Part shown: positions 1 to 9,300 of the stretch, one piece after another | Layout of the letters: each line of letters begins with the position of its first letter | Numbering within the stretch: the stretch's first letter is position 1 | Assembly: GCF_022631375.1 (NCBI RefSeq) | Contig: NZ_JALBGC010000003.1 | Coordinates: forward strand, 930,001 to 994,000 | Reading direction: 5' to 3' | DNA from: Hymenobacter cyanobacteriorum | Lineage (GTDB): Bacteria; Bacteroidota; Bacteroidia; Cytophagales; Hymenobacteraceae | DNA length: 64,000 nt | Notes under the pieces: generated by a model | The model's database searches: none | What the model was told of the DNA's origin: nothing | The model's input: only the letters and a program-made list of their open reading frames with translations | Made by a program: the position numbers and the translations under genes

Positions 1-450
1 CGCAACCAGCGCCCTGCGCGTCCAGTAAGCGTTGACTTGCTGTTGGTTGCGGCGGTGGGGCAGGGCTTCCAGTGCGCCACCGAAAATCACCAGGTTGCCG
101 TACTGGCTGGTGGTGAGCACGCGCGCTAGCTGCCGGTGGTAGCGGGCGGCCACGGTAGTAGCGGCGGCATTGGCATCAACTCCCGCGGCGGGGGCCGTCT
201 GGAGCTGGTAGAGCTGCCGCAGCTGCACCCGCGTGGGCTGTGCCAGCTGGCGCTGCTGCGTAGGCGTGAGGCTGAGCAGGTCGGTGAGGTAGGCCGTATA
301 GGCCACTGCTGCCAGCTCCACGGCATCAACCGTATCGGGGGGGGCAATGCTGCGATGCTGCATCACCACCGGCACCGGCGGCAGCACCGGGCCGGGGCCA
401 GCCGGCAGGTGTACTAAATGGGCGGCAACCAGGGTAAGGAGGTGATGCAT
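1..450 (-). CDS. Secreted or membrane-anchored hypothetical protein, 3' end cut by window edge
   Basis: Reading the minus strand from the ATG at 450 gives 150 codons without a stop, running off the left edge, so the C-terminus is missing. The first residues (MHHLLTLVAAHLVHLPAG) look like a short signal peptide. The body contains an LTPTQQRQL-type stretch and Gln/Leu-rich helices (QLRQLYQLQ, RYHRQLARVLTTSQYGNL), the style of small Bacteroidota secreted helical proteins that carry LTxxQ motifs. I do not recognise a specific family and assign no function. The start was chosen because it is the only ATG that gives a signal-like N-terminus; no clear ribosome site or promoter is visible upstream. 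Confidence 0.55.
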   Translation of the reverse strand, partial: MHHLLTLVAAHLVHLPAGPGPVLPPVPVVMQHRSIAPPDTVDAVELAAVAYTAYLTDLLSLTPTQQRQLAQPTRVQLRQLYQLQTAPAAGVDANAAATTVAARYHRQLARVLTTSQYGNLVIFGGALEALPHRRNQQQVNAYWTRRALVA

Positions 451-570
451 AAGATACAAAGCTAAGCCAAGAAGATAGGTGAATAGCAGAATGCGCAAAC
501 CTAAGCGGAGGTGTTCCGGCTCGCCGTTCTGATTAGTTGAACCAACGCAATTACTCGGCCAAACGGTTTT

Positions 571-1770
571 CTAGCCGTCGGTATTGTGGCGGTTGCGGCC
601 GGCCGGCATCGAGCGGCCGCGGGCGTCTGCCCAGGTTGCTATCTCTAAGGTAGCTAACACAAACACGACCGGCAATATCGGAGCCAGGAAGCGCACGTCC
701 CAATCGTCGACGGTGAGCATGATGATGGCCGTTTGCAGCAGAAGTATTCCGGCTAAAAACACGCGCGCCGGCCGCCAGACACCGCGTCGCTGCGCCCCCC
801 GCGCCGCCAGAAAGTAAGCCGGCCACAGTACCAGCACGCCCAGCACGCGGTGCGCCAGCGAGTAGTGCGGCTTGAGGTAGCTGACGAACACAAACAGCTT
901 GCCCAGCATCAGCTGGCTTAGGTACACCGGGTTGTGCACCGCGAAGTAAAGCACCCGCGCCGCCGGGCCGGTGCCGGGCGGCGGCATATCGAGCGGCGCG
1001 GCCTGGTGCACGGCCCACAGCTGGTAGCGGAAAATCAGTTCGCCGCGCTGGTAGGTGTCCATCAGATAAAACGTGGCAAGCTGGTGGTTGAGGGCGCTCC
1101 AGAGCAGCGGGGCCAGCAGCACCAGGCCCAGCAGCGCGGCGCGCCAGGGCCGGCGGTCGGGGCGGCGGCGCAGGGCATCGAGGCCGGCCAGCGCGGCAGC
1201 CAAACCCACCACAAAGCCGTTGGGACGGGCCAGCGCCGCGAGGGCCAGCACCAGCAGCAGCAACGCCCAGTCGTGCGGCTGGCCGGCTTTTACCTTGGTG
1301 AAGGCGCCAAACGACAGCGCCGTCAGGCTGATAAACAGCGACTCGGTGAGCAGAAAGACGTTGAACTGCTGAATGTCGGGCCAGGCGATAAAGGCCAGCG
1401 TGGCCAGCGCCGCCGCACCGCGCCCGCCCCGTGCCAGCCGCCGCGTGCCCCGATAGATGGCCCGCGTAGCCAGCGCCGACACGGCCATCTGGCCCGCCAC
1501 GATGCCCGGCCAGCCCAGCCCCAGCCGCAGCCACAGGCTTTGGAACAGTGGGTACAGCACGTAGCGCAGGTTGTGGCCCGGCTCGAAATAGCCGCGCTCG
1601 GCAATGCCGCGGGCGTATTCGAGGTAGCGGGCGCTGTCGTTCACGAAGTGCGGCCCGTGGAACTTGCGCCAGAAAAACAGCTGCACCAGCACCCACAGCC
1701 CCGCCAGCAGCGCCCGGTGGTGGGGCCAGAGTTTTAGCGTGAGCAGGCGAATAGGGGAGGGAGGGCGCAT
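571..1770 (-). CDS. Polytopic GT-C type glycosyltransferase (ArnT/GT39-like)
   Basis: A 399-residue integral membrane protein. After a first membrane segment (about residues 17-36) it has the periplasmic loop FVNDSARYLEYA, where Asp occupies the place of the acidic residue used by GT-C enzymes for lipid-linked sugar donors. Then come about ten hydrophobic segments, with the TESLF and ARPNGF motifs typical of the bacterial dolichyl-phosphate-mannosyltransferase-like family. Such enzymes move a sugar from a polyprenyl-phosphate donor to a lipid or protein acceptor on the outer face of the inner membrane; the acceptor here cannot be told. The ATG at 1770 starts just before an Arg/Pro-rich cytoplasmic tail. 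It is divergent from the DUF4230 gene, with a palindromic repeat between them. Confidence 0.7.
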   Translation of the reverse strand: MRPPSPIRLLTLKLWPHHRALLAGLWVLVQLFFWRKFHGPHFVNDSARYLEYARGIAERGYFEPGHNLRYVLYPLFQSLWLRLGLGWPGIVAGQMAVSALATRAIYRGTRRLARGGRGAAALATLAFIAWPDIQQFNVFLLTESLFISLTALSFGAFTKVKAGQPHDWALLLLVLALAALARPNGFVVGLAAALAGLDALRRRPDRRPWRAALLGLVLLAPLLWSALNHQLATFYLMDTYQRGELIFRYQLWAVHQAAPLDMPPPGTGPAARVLYFAVHNPVYLSQLMLGKLFVFVSYLKPHYSLAHRVLGVLVLWPAYFLAARGAQRRGVWRPARVFLAGILLLQTAIIMLTVDDWDVRFLAPILPVVFVLATLEIATWADARGRSMPAGRNRHNTDG

Positions 1771-1811
1771 ACGCCCGCAAAGCTAGGGCGGCAACTTCCG
1801 GTAGTTTGAAA

Positions 1812-1941
1812 AACGTCATGTCGAGCGCAGCCGAGGCATCTCGCGTGGGGTAGTAATCCAGTCGTTGGCTACGCCGAACTTCGATTGAAAAAGGATTAGT
1901 GGTGGTACGCGAGATGCCTCGGCTGCGCTCGGCATGACGTT
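1812..1941. repeat. Palindromic repeat family A, copy 1 (130 bp)
   Basis: Arms of about 35 nt: left begins AACGTCATGTCGAGCGCAGC, right ends GCGCTCGGCATGACGTT; the arms pair almost perfectly (GTCGAG versus GCCGAG is a mismatch). The loop is about 60 nt. It sits between two divergent genes. The right arm contains an ATG that could be mistaken for the start of the following gene. Confidence 0.85.
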
Positions 1942-1990
1942 CTTTTATTCGCTTGACCACTTCACGGCCCAGCTTACGTATTCCCCTTCT

Positions 1991-2626
1991 ATGACCCTCA
2001 CCCGCCTCGTCCGCCGCCTGCTGCCGCTGTTGTTTCTGCTCACCCTCGGGTGGTTTCTATGGCGCAAAATCGGCCCCGCGCTCAGCGACCTCAACCCGCT
2101 GAATACTGAGCCCAAAGTCACCGTGACGCACAACACGGTGCTGACGCAGATTGAAGGGCTGGGCAAGCTGGAGCTGGTGCGCTACAAATTCAAGGACATT
2201 GTGGAGTACCGCCGGGCCAGCCGCTACCCGCTGCTGCCCGATGCCAAAGTGGCCCTCGTGGTGGGCGGCGAGGCCGTGGGCTGCCTCGATTTGCGCAAAA
2301 TCCGTCCGCAGGACGTGGCGTTCGAGGGCGACTCGGTGGTGCGCATTGCGCTGCCCGCGCCCGAGCTGTGTTCCTTCCAGGTGCGGCACGACCAAAGCCG
2401 CGTGTTTAGCACCGAAAACGGCTTTTTTCAGGATGCCGACCTCGTGGACCAGGGCTATAAGTACGCCGAAACGCAGGTGCGCAATGCCGCCCTGCAAGCC
2501 GGCATCCTGGCCCAGACGCAGCGCAACGCCGAGCAGATTCTGGTACCTATGCTTCGTACGCTCACCGGCCGGCGCGTAATTGTGGGCCAGCAACTAGTGC
2601 TACCGAAGTCGGGGCCGAAGCAGTAA
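1991..2626 (+). CDS. DUF4230 domain-containing membrane-anchored protein
   Basis: A 211-residue protein with a basic N-terminus and one hydrophobic segment (about residues 10-24) followed by a soluble domain. The DUF4230 character shows in the HNTVLTQIEGLGKLELVRY stretch, the GEAVGCLDLRKI strand and the VRNAALQAGI/ AEQILVPML helix near the C-terminus. Function in the family is unknown. An in-frame ATG at 1934 would add 19 residues, but it lies inside the palindromic repeat and would disrupt the membrane anchor, so I take the ATG at 1991. Convergent with recX, 24 bp between stops. Confidence 0.8.
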   Translation: MTLTRLVRRLLPLLFLLTLGWFLWRKIGPALSDLNPLNTEPKVTVTHNTVLTQIEGLGKLELVRYKFKDIVEYRRASRYPLLPDAKVALVVGGEAVGCLDLRKIRPQDVAFEGDSVVRIALPAPELCSFQVRHDQSRVFSTENGFFQDADLVDQGYKYAETQVRNAALQAGILAQTQRNAEQILVPMLRTLTGRRVIVGQQLVLPKSGPKQ

Positions 2627-2650
2627 TTGTAACGCTGCGTAGCGCTATGG

Positions 2651-3157
2651 CTATTCCTCATCTTCCGGCACTTTGCCCAACTCATCGAGGGCCATTTTGA
2701 TTAAATCCTGCTCGTAGCCTTTGCCGGTGAGGTATTGCGCAATTTTCATGCGGCGCACGCGCGGGTTCTTCTCCTTTTCCTGGCGGTCTTTCTTCTCGGC
2801 CACTTCGACCAGGTTCTGATAATACTCCTCGCCGTCGATTTCCTTCAGGCCCGCTTTGATGCAGTATTCGCTAATGCCTTTTTGCTTGAGTTCCTGCACG
2901 ATGCGGCGGCGGCCCCACTTCTTCTGGCGGTAGTGGCCGCGCACGAACGCCTGGGCGAAGCGCTGTTCATCAAGCAGTTTTTCGCGGCTGAGGCGGATGA
3001 TGATTTCGCCGGCTTCGTCCTCGTCGAGGCCGTAGGATTTCAGCTTTTGCTCCACCTCCTTGTGGGTGCGCTCCTGGTAGGCGCAGAAGGCGGCGATTTT
3101 TTGCAGGGCCTCGCCGGGCGTGTACTGCTTGGGCGCTTTGTCGGGGTTTTTGAACAT
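2651..3157 (-). CDS. recX: Regulatory protein RecX
   Basis: A 168-residue, mostly helical and highly charged protein. It shows the RecX three-helix repeat pattern: ALQKIAAFCAYQERTHKEV, then LSREKLLDEQRFAQAFVRGH, then KKWGRRRIVQELKQKGIS. RecX binds the RecA filament and limits its activity. The start at 3157 (MFKNPDK) is preferred to the ATG at 3190, which would add an untypical MLLLAFPKPAP extension; the choice is not certain. It is unusually Lys/Glu-rich compared with its Ala/Pro-rich neighbours, as expected for RecX. recA is not in the window. Confidence 0.85.
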   Translation of the reverse strand: MFKNPDKAPKQYTPGEALQKIAAFCAYQERTHKEVEQKLKSYGLDEDEAGEIIIRLSREKLLDEQRFAQAFVRGHYRQKKWGRRRIVQELKQKGISEYCIKAGLKEIDGEEYYQNLVEVAEKKDRQEKEKNPRVRRMKIAQYLTGKGYEQDLIKMALDELGKVPEDEE

Positions 3158-3315
3158 CGGGGCGGGTTTCGGGAAAGCAAGTAACAGCAAACCGGTGGTC
3201 CGCGTTTCGTGGCGGTTTAGCTGGGGCGCCGGGCAACCCTTGGCCCCCTGAACGGCATCTGTTGCGGCAAGGGTCGTAACTTGGACGGGCCTGGGGTTGC
3301 CTTTTCTACTGTTGT

Positions 3316-5961
3316 ATGTCGTTGGTTTCGGTACGTGTTTTCTTGGTTGTGGTGTTGTTGAGCTGGCTGCCCCTGGGGGCGCGGGCCGGCGTTGTGAAGG
3401 GCCTCGTGAGCGGGGCCGACCAAACCCCGCTGGCCTTCGCTAACGTGGCCGTGCGCGGAGCCGCCACCAGCACCGGCGCCAACGAGCAGGGCCGCTACCA
3501 GCTACGCCTGCCGGCCGGGCAGTACGAATTGGTGTTCCAGTACGTGGGCTACAAGCCGCGCATCGAGCCGGTGCGCGTGCCCGGCGGCGACTCGGCCGTG
3601 GTGCTGAACGTGAGCCTGCAGCCCGAAAACTACAACCTGGGCGAGGTGCTGGTGCGCTCCTCCGACCGCGACCCGGCCTACGCCATTATTCAGCAGGCGC
3701 AGCAGTGGCGGGCCTACCACCGGCGCGAGGTGTCGGCCTACCGGGCCCGCATCTACATCAAAAGCGTGCTGCGTGTGCTCGATACGCCCGCCAAAATCAT
3801 GGGCCTGTTCAAAATCGGCCCCGACATCAAAAAGGGCATTCTGTATCTGTCTGAAACGCTGTCCGAAATCAGCGTTATCCAGCCCAACCAGGTGAAGGAG
3901 CGCATGCTGTCGAGCCGCATCAGTGGCGACTCGCGCGGCCTGAGCTTCAACCGGGCCAGCGCCGGGCGTAACCTCACCTTCTACGAAAACCTGGTGAAGC
4001 CGGGCTTTGCCGAGCGCGGCTTCGTGTCGCCCATCGCGGCCAATGCCATGCTGTTCTACAAGTACGAATTGGTAGGCAGCACAACGCAGGACGGCGTGGT
4101 GGTGCACAAAATCAAGGTCATTCCGCGCCGCCGTGCCGACCCGGTGTTCGACGGCTACGTCTACATCGTGGACGGCTCGTGGCGCATTCATTCTGTCGAT
4201 TTGCACCTCGGCAAAGAGGCCCAGATTGACTACACCGACGACGTGCACATCACCCAGCAGTACGCACCCATGCCCGGCAACCCCAACGTGTGGCTGATGC
4301 AGTCGCAGCAGGCGCGGGCCAACCTTTCGGGCCTGGGTTTCAAGGGCCAATTTGATATTACGGCTGTGCTCTCGAACTACAACGGCGTGGTGGCCACCTA
4401 CCCCACGCCGCCCGAGCCCAAGGCCGCCCCGCCCGTGGTGGCCGAGGGCAAGGACGCCCCTGTGGGCCAGGAAACCGCCGCCCAAATCCGCAAGCGCAAG
4501 CCCGACTTGCGCGGCCTGAATGCTCAGGTGCGCCGCCAGGTGAAGCAGGCCCAGCGCGATTCCATCAAAAACGACCCGTTTGCCCGCATGCCGCGCGGCG
4601 AAGTGCAGCTGATTGAGAAGGGCGTGAACGAGCGCGACTCCAGCTACTGGGACCAGGTGCGCCCCGTGCCCCTCACGGCCGAGGAAAAGCAGGACTACCG
4701 CGTAAAGGACAGTACCGAAGTCATCCGCCGCTCGCGCCCTTACCAGGACTCGATGGACCGCAAGCGCAACGAGTTCCAGCTGGCCAGCCTGCTCCTCGGC
4801 GGGCCGGGCCACGTCAACAGCTTCAAGAAACAGTCGTTTGCGGTGCAGCCGCTGCCCCAGATTTTCCAGTACAACACCGTGGAAGGGGCCGTTTTGAATG
4901 CCCAGGCCACTTTTCGGCAGTACACCGACGACCGGCGGTTTATCACGCTCACGCCCACTTTGCGCTACGGGTTCAGCAGCCGGCAGCTCAATCCCAGCCT
5001 GGAGCTGGCCTGGCAGCTTGACCCCGCCAAGCGCCGGCTAGTTGGCCTGATTGCGGGGCGCACGATAGAGAATTTTGATAAGAACTCGCAGCTTACGCCC
5101 CTCATCAACACGGTGTACACGCTGTTGGCCAACTACAACTACGCCAAGCTCTACCGCCGCGATGGGATGGAGCTAAGCTACCTCTCCGAAGCCCTGACCG
5201 GCCTGACACTGCGCGCCACCGCCGCCTACTTCGACCGCCACGAGTTGTTCAACACCACCGACCGGCTCATTCACGACGTGCCGGGCCGGGCCTTCACGCC
5301 CAACACGCCGGTGAGCGATGAGTTGCCCAACACCAGCTTCGGTCGCAGCCAGATTCTCACGGTGGGCTTGTCGGCCGATTTCAAGCCCGGGCAGCATTAC
5401 ATCAACCGGCCCGATGGCAAGTTCAACCTCGGCTCGAAGTGGCCCACCTTCAACGTGCAGGGCCGGCTGGCCGTGCCCGGCATATTCGGCTCCGATGTGC
5501 GCTACCTGCTGCTGCAGGCCGGCGTGCGCCACAACCTGTCGCTGGGGCTGGTGGGGGCCAGCGCCTTCCGCGTGAACGTGGGCGGTTTCGTGGGCCGGCA
5601 GCAGGGCCTGACGTTTATCGATTACCGCCATTTCGCCGGCAACCAGACTATCCTGACCGGCAACTTCACCAACTTCCAGCTGCTCGACTACTACCGCTTC
5701 AGCACCAACAACACCTACCTCGAAGCCCACTTCGATCACCACTTCAACGGCTTCATCTTCAATAAAATCCCGCTCTTCCGCAAGCTGAAATGGCAGGAAG
5801 TGGCGTCGCTCAACTACCTGCACACCGCCCAGGCCGGCCACTACGTGGAGCTGGGTGCGGGCGTCGAGCACATCGTAAAGGTGTTGCGGGTAGATTTCTA
5901 CACCGCCCTGCAAAGCGGCCAGCGGCTGGGCACGGGCCTGCGGGTGGGATTTGGGTTTTAG
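3316..5961 (+). CDS. DUF5686 outer-membrane protein with carboxypeptidase-like regulatory domain
   Basis: An 881-residue protein. A signal peptide (ending near ...LPLGARA) is followed by a carboxypeptidase regulatory-like beta-sandwich (about residues 25-105, with VVKGLVSGADQTPLAFANV and the VGYKP motif). The DUF5686 region follows (YAIIQQAQQWRAYHRREV; FYENLVKPGFAERGFVSPIA; YVYIVDGSWRIHSVDLHL). A Pro/Lys-rich spacer (about 370-470) then leads to a beta-barrel-like C-terminus ending in alternating residues and a terminal Phe (GLRVGFGF). The family is common in Bacteroidota and is thought to be outer-membrane located; its substrate is unknown. The ATG at 3316 directly precedes the signal peptide. 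Confidence 0.85.
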   Translation: MSLVSVRVFLVVVLLSWLPLGARAGVVKGLVSGADQTPLAFANVAVRGAATSTGANEQGRYQLRLPAGQYELVFQYVGYKPRIEPVRVPGGDSAVVLNVSLQPENYNLGEVLVRSSDRDPAYAIIQQAQQWRAYHRREVSAYRARIYIKSVLRVLDTPAKIMGLFKIGPDIKKGILYLSETLSEISVIQPNQVKERMLSSRISGDSRGLSFNRASAGRNLTFYENLVKPGFAERGFVSPIAANAMLFYKYELVGSTTQDGVVVHKIKVIPRRRADPVFDGYVYIVDGSWRIHSVDLHLGKEAQIDYTDDVHITQQYAPMPGNPNVWLMQSQQARANLSGLGFKGQFDITAVLSNYNGVVATYPTPPEPKAAPPVVAEGKDAPVGQETAAQIRKRKPDLRGLNAQVRRQVKQAQRDSIKNDPFARMPRGEVQLIEKGVNERDSSYWDQVRPVPLTAEEKQDYRVKDSTEVIRRSRPYQDSMDRKRNEFQLASLLLGGPGHVNSFKKQSFAVQPLPQIFQYNTVEGAVLNAQATFRQYTDDRRFITLTPTLRYGFSSRQLNPSLELAWQLDPAKRRLVGLIAGRTIENFDKNSQLTPLINTVYTLLANYNYAKLYRRDGMELSYLSEALTGLTLRATAAYFDRHELFNTTDRLIHDVPGRAFTPNTPVSDELPNTSFGRSQILTVGLSADFKPGQHYINRPDGKFNLGSKWPTFNVQGRLAVPGIFGSDVRYLLLQAGVRHNLSLGLVGASAFRVNVGGFVGRQQGLTFIDYRHFAGNQTILTGNFTNFQLLDYYRFSTNNTYLEAHFDHHFNGFIFNKIPLFRKLKWQEVASLNYLHTAQAGHYVELGAGVEHIVKVLRVDFYTALQSGQRLGTGLRVGFGF

Positions 5962-5966
5962 CCACT

Positions 5967-6045
5967 AATCAGGCAGTTGCCGATAAGAAGGGAGCCCCCG
6001 AAACAATGTTTCGGGGGCTCCCTTCTTATCGGCAACTGCCTGATT
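5967..6045. terminator. Perfect 39-bp inverted repeat with a 1-nt centre between convergent genes
   Basis: Left arm 5967-6005, single A at 6006, right arm 6007-6045; the arms are exact reverse complements over all 39 nt. It fills nearly the whole gap between the stop codons at 5961 and 6052. It lacks a run of T beyond three, but it could act as a terminator in both directions. Too long and too perfect to be an ordinary terminator; see findings. Confidence 0.75.
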
Positions 6046-6051
6046 TAAAAG

Positions 6052-6279
6052 TTACTTTGACTTGGCCTGCCGGGCGTTGCGCAGGCGCTTCAGGCCGTAG
6101 GCCGCACCGGCTGCCAGCAGCAACGAAGCCCCGCCATCGATGGGAACCCCGGTGGGGGTGCCAGGGGCCGGGCCGCCCGAGCCGGGGCCTTGGGCCAGAG
6201 CAGGGGTGAAAACACCGGCCAGCAGGCACACACCCGCAGCGCTAAGAAAAAGGCGAAGAGTTGGAATAAAGGAATTCAT
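6052..6279 (-). CDS. Small exported protein with PID-CTERM-like sorting signal
   Basis: A 75-residue protein made of three parts: a signal peptide (residues 1 to about 29, ending TPALAQ), a Gly/Pro linker of about 15 residues, and a C-terminal tripartite tail. The tail is VPIDGG, then a hydrophobic stretch (ASLLLAAGAAYGL), then a basic end (KRLRNARQAKSK). This is the plan of the Bacteroidota PID-CTERM protein-sorting tail, analogous to PEP-CTERM. Almost nothing is left once both signals are removed. No sortase candidate is in the window. It lies downstream of the large type IX cargo gene on the same strand, separated by a hairpin. Confidence 0.75.
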   Translation of the reverse strand: MNSFIPTLRLFLSAAGVCLLAGVFTPALAQGPGSGGPAPGTPTGVPIDGGASLLLAAGAAYGLKRLRNARQAKSK

Positions 6280-6319
6280 GGATTAGGGGAAAGCAGGTTA
6301 GGAGACAAACACTACCTCT

Positions 6320-6358
6320 GGCCAGCCCCGGAAACCCAACGGGCATCCGGGGCTGGCC
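6320..6358 (-). terminator. GC-rich stem-loop after the DUF4394 gene
   Basis: Arms 6320-6332 (GGCCAGCCCCGGA) and 6346-6358 (its exact reverse complement) enclose a 13-nt loop, 13 bp downstream of the stop of the large minus-strand gene. No strong T run follows on the minus strand, so it may slow or stop transcription or protect a 3' end. Confidence 0.6.
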
Positions 6359-6371
6359 CTCGGCTGCTACT

Positions 6372-9300
6372 TTATTCGACTACCAAGCGCTTGGCTACCA
6401 GGCCGGCGGCCGTGCGGGCCACCACCGAGTACACGCCCGGGGCCAGGCTAGCAATGGGCAGCTCCAGTGCTTCGGCGGTGCCAGCGGCCAGGGTGCGGCT
6501 CAGTACCACGCGGCCTACGTTGTCGACTATCATAACGGCGGTGGCTTGCTGGCCGCGCAGGGCTACCGGCAGCAGCAGCGTCGCCGTGCCGTGGGCCGGG
6601 TTGGGGAATACCGTGGCCAGCTGCGCCAGGGCCGCCGGGGCCGAAGCCAGCACCTGGCTTTGCTTGCTGAACACCACGGCGTAGCGCCCGCCAGCCGCGC
6701 CGTTGGCGGCCAGGGTCAGGGCCACGCTGGGCGTGGTGGCCAGGTTCACGTAAGTGCCGGTCAGGCCATCGCGCAGGTAGGCGAAGTAGCCGGTGGGCAG
6801 GTTGGCCAGGTTATCCACCATCAGGTTGTAGGTGCCGGCGGTGGCTACGGCCACGCGCAGCGGCACCACGACATCGGCACCGGTTAGGAGCGGCAGGCCG
6901 TTGATGGCCAGCGTTTCGCTACCGGCTTCGGTGGCCAGCAGCAGGCCGTTGGTGGAGGGTAAGTAATGGGAATCAAAACCAGCGTCGAAGGCAGTTGTAG
7001 CGCCTTGCTCAAAATACAGCACGGCCTGGTTGGCGGCGGTGGCGCTGCGCAGGGCGAGCGTCAGCTCGGGACGGGTGCCGGTGGTGCGCTGGAAGGGCGT
7101 GTTATCGGGGGCGTCAAGGCGGGCGGCATTCGTAAAACTCACGTTGCCGGTTTGGCCTGCGGCCACCCGCACGAAGAAGCCCTGGCCCACTGGCAGCACA
7201 TTGGTGCCCGTGTTGGTGCTGGCGCCGTTCACGTAGCTCGTGTAGGTACCCGTGTACTGGCCGTTGCTCTTGAATACATACAGCGCACTCTCTATGCCCG
7301 TGGAGGCACCCAACACGGTGTTGTAGTTAATGGCGCCCGGATACGGGTTGCCCAGCAAGTGGTAGCCGGCGTTGGATTGCGCGCCGCGCGCCAGCGCACC
7401 GCTTGAGTAAGCGCCGTTGTTGAGCGTACCCGTAAAATCGACCAGGTTTGTGCCGCCGATGTTGACCGTGTAGCCGCGGCCCACAACCAGCCCATCGGTG
7501 AGGGCACCGGGCGAAAGGAAGCCATTGTCGAAGTCACCTACTGCATAAGACAAGTTGCTGGTAGCCAGGCGCGACTGGTCGTAATAGAAAACGGTTGGAT
7601 AAGGCTGCACCATGCGGGGGTCAGCGGCCGAATTATAAGCCGAATTAACCACCGGCAAATAGCTTGGCGTGGTAAAGTCGCTCACCGTGTTGCCGCTCAC
7701 CGGCGTGCTGTAGTGCCGGTAGCCCGGGCCCGGGTTGGTGGGCGTAATGTAGCGCTGCACCGTGGCCGCGCCCGCTACCGCCGCCCCGCCGTTGTTCACC
7801 ACGTAGGCCGTGCCCGTGGCGTCCGAAAGCAGGGTCAGCGTCTGGCTGGCGGTGGTGAAGGTGCCGTTCAGCACCAAACCGCGCCGGATGGAAACCGGGC
7901 CGCCGATGGAAGCGCCCGCCGCACCCACCGTCAGGTTGGGGAAGGTAGTGAGTGTGCCGCTGATGGTTTGGGCCGCCGCGCCGGCCAGCGTGATGCGGCC
8001 GGTTACGTTCGTGCCCGAGGAGGTGATGGTGGCCGAGTTGTTCACGATGTTGCCACTCACGCTCAGTACCGAGCCATCGGCCAGGGTGAGGACGGCGCCG
8101 GTGTTCAGCGTCACGGCGTTAGCCAGTTGGTTGCCGGTCACCACCGGGTCGTTGGCCACGTCGGGAATTGTTACGTTGTCGGTGGCGGTGGGCACCTGGG
8201 CGGGGCTCCAGTTGCCGGCCGTGCCCCAGTCGGTGCTCACGGCGCCGGTCCAGGTCAGGCCCGCCGCAATGGTGGGGCCGGGCGTGAGGAAGGCGGCCAG
8301 GCCGGTCAGGTTCGTGCCCGAGCCGATGCGGCCAACCAGGCTGGCGTTACCCGCCGTCAGGTCCACGGTGTAGAGGTTGTCGGTGCTGCTGCCCGAAGCG
8401 CCAGCCGCCAGGAAGGCGGCATTGCCGGGCAAGGCGGCGTTGCTCAGATCGCTGTAGATGTCGAAGTCCGCGCCGAGCGCGGTGTTCAGCGCCACGCCCA
8501 AGCTGCCCTGGTCCACGTAGGTGCCGGCGTTGGCGTTGGTAGAGCGCAGCAGCACGCTGCGGGCCTGGTCGATGCCGTAGAGCGTGGTGCCGGTGTTGGC
8601 GTTGTTGTCGTTGTTGGTGTACGCCACCCCAGTCAGCACCGGCGTGCCGCTGGGGTTGCTCAGGTTGGTATCCACCGTCACGGCCCCCGTCGCGGGGTTC
8701 ACGCGCAGGTTGGCCTGGTTCGTGCCCGAAGTCACCCGAATCAGGTTCACCGTGGGGTTGAAGTCAAAGCCGATGCTGGCCGCCGTCGTGCCCAGGTTAT
8801 AGGAATTCAGACTGCCCACGGCCGCCAGCGCGCCAGTGCTGATATCCAGCTTGTAAAGCTGGCCCTGCTGGGTGTTGACGTTGTAGCCCAGCGCGAATAG
8901 CTCCCCGGTGGCGGGGCTGAAGTCGGTGCCCACCAGCACTTGCGAGCCGTCGACGGGCAGGCCGGTGATGTTCACGGCCGTGCGAATGACCGTGGGGTTG
9001 TCCGAGGCAAACGACACCAGGTTGCCGCCGGCCACGCCGTAGAGCAGGCGGACACCAGGCATCAGCTGGGCCGAAGCGTCGGCCCCCGCCAGTTGCGCCG
9101 AGATGTCGCGTACCGGGATACCCAGGCCGATGGCCCCCACCAGCGTGGTTGCCCCCGAGCCCAGCGCCAAGGTGTAGAGGTTGCTGGTTGTCTGGCCGTT
9201 GGGGTTGGCCGTCAGGTAGGCTTCGTTTACCAGGCTGGAGCGGTCAAAGTACACGTCCACGTCCACCAGGGCATTGGAGCTGCTCAGCGTCAGGCCGGTG

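Noticed and set aside
551..1960. Long minus-strand frame of 469 codons overlapping the glycosyltransferase
   Set aside because: It is a shifted frame of the real gene, rich in Arg/Ala/Pro, starts in the palindromic repeat, and shows no family motif.
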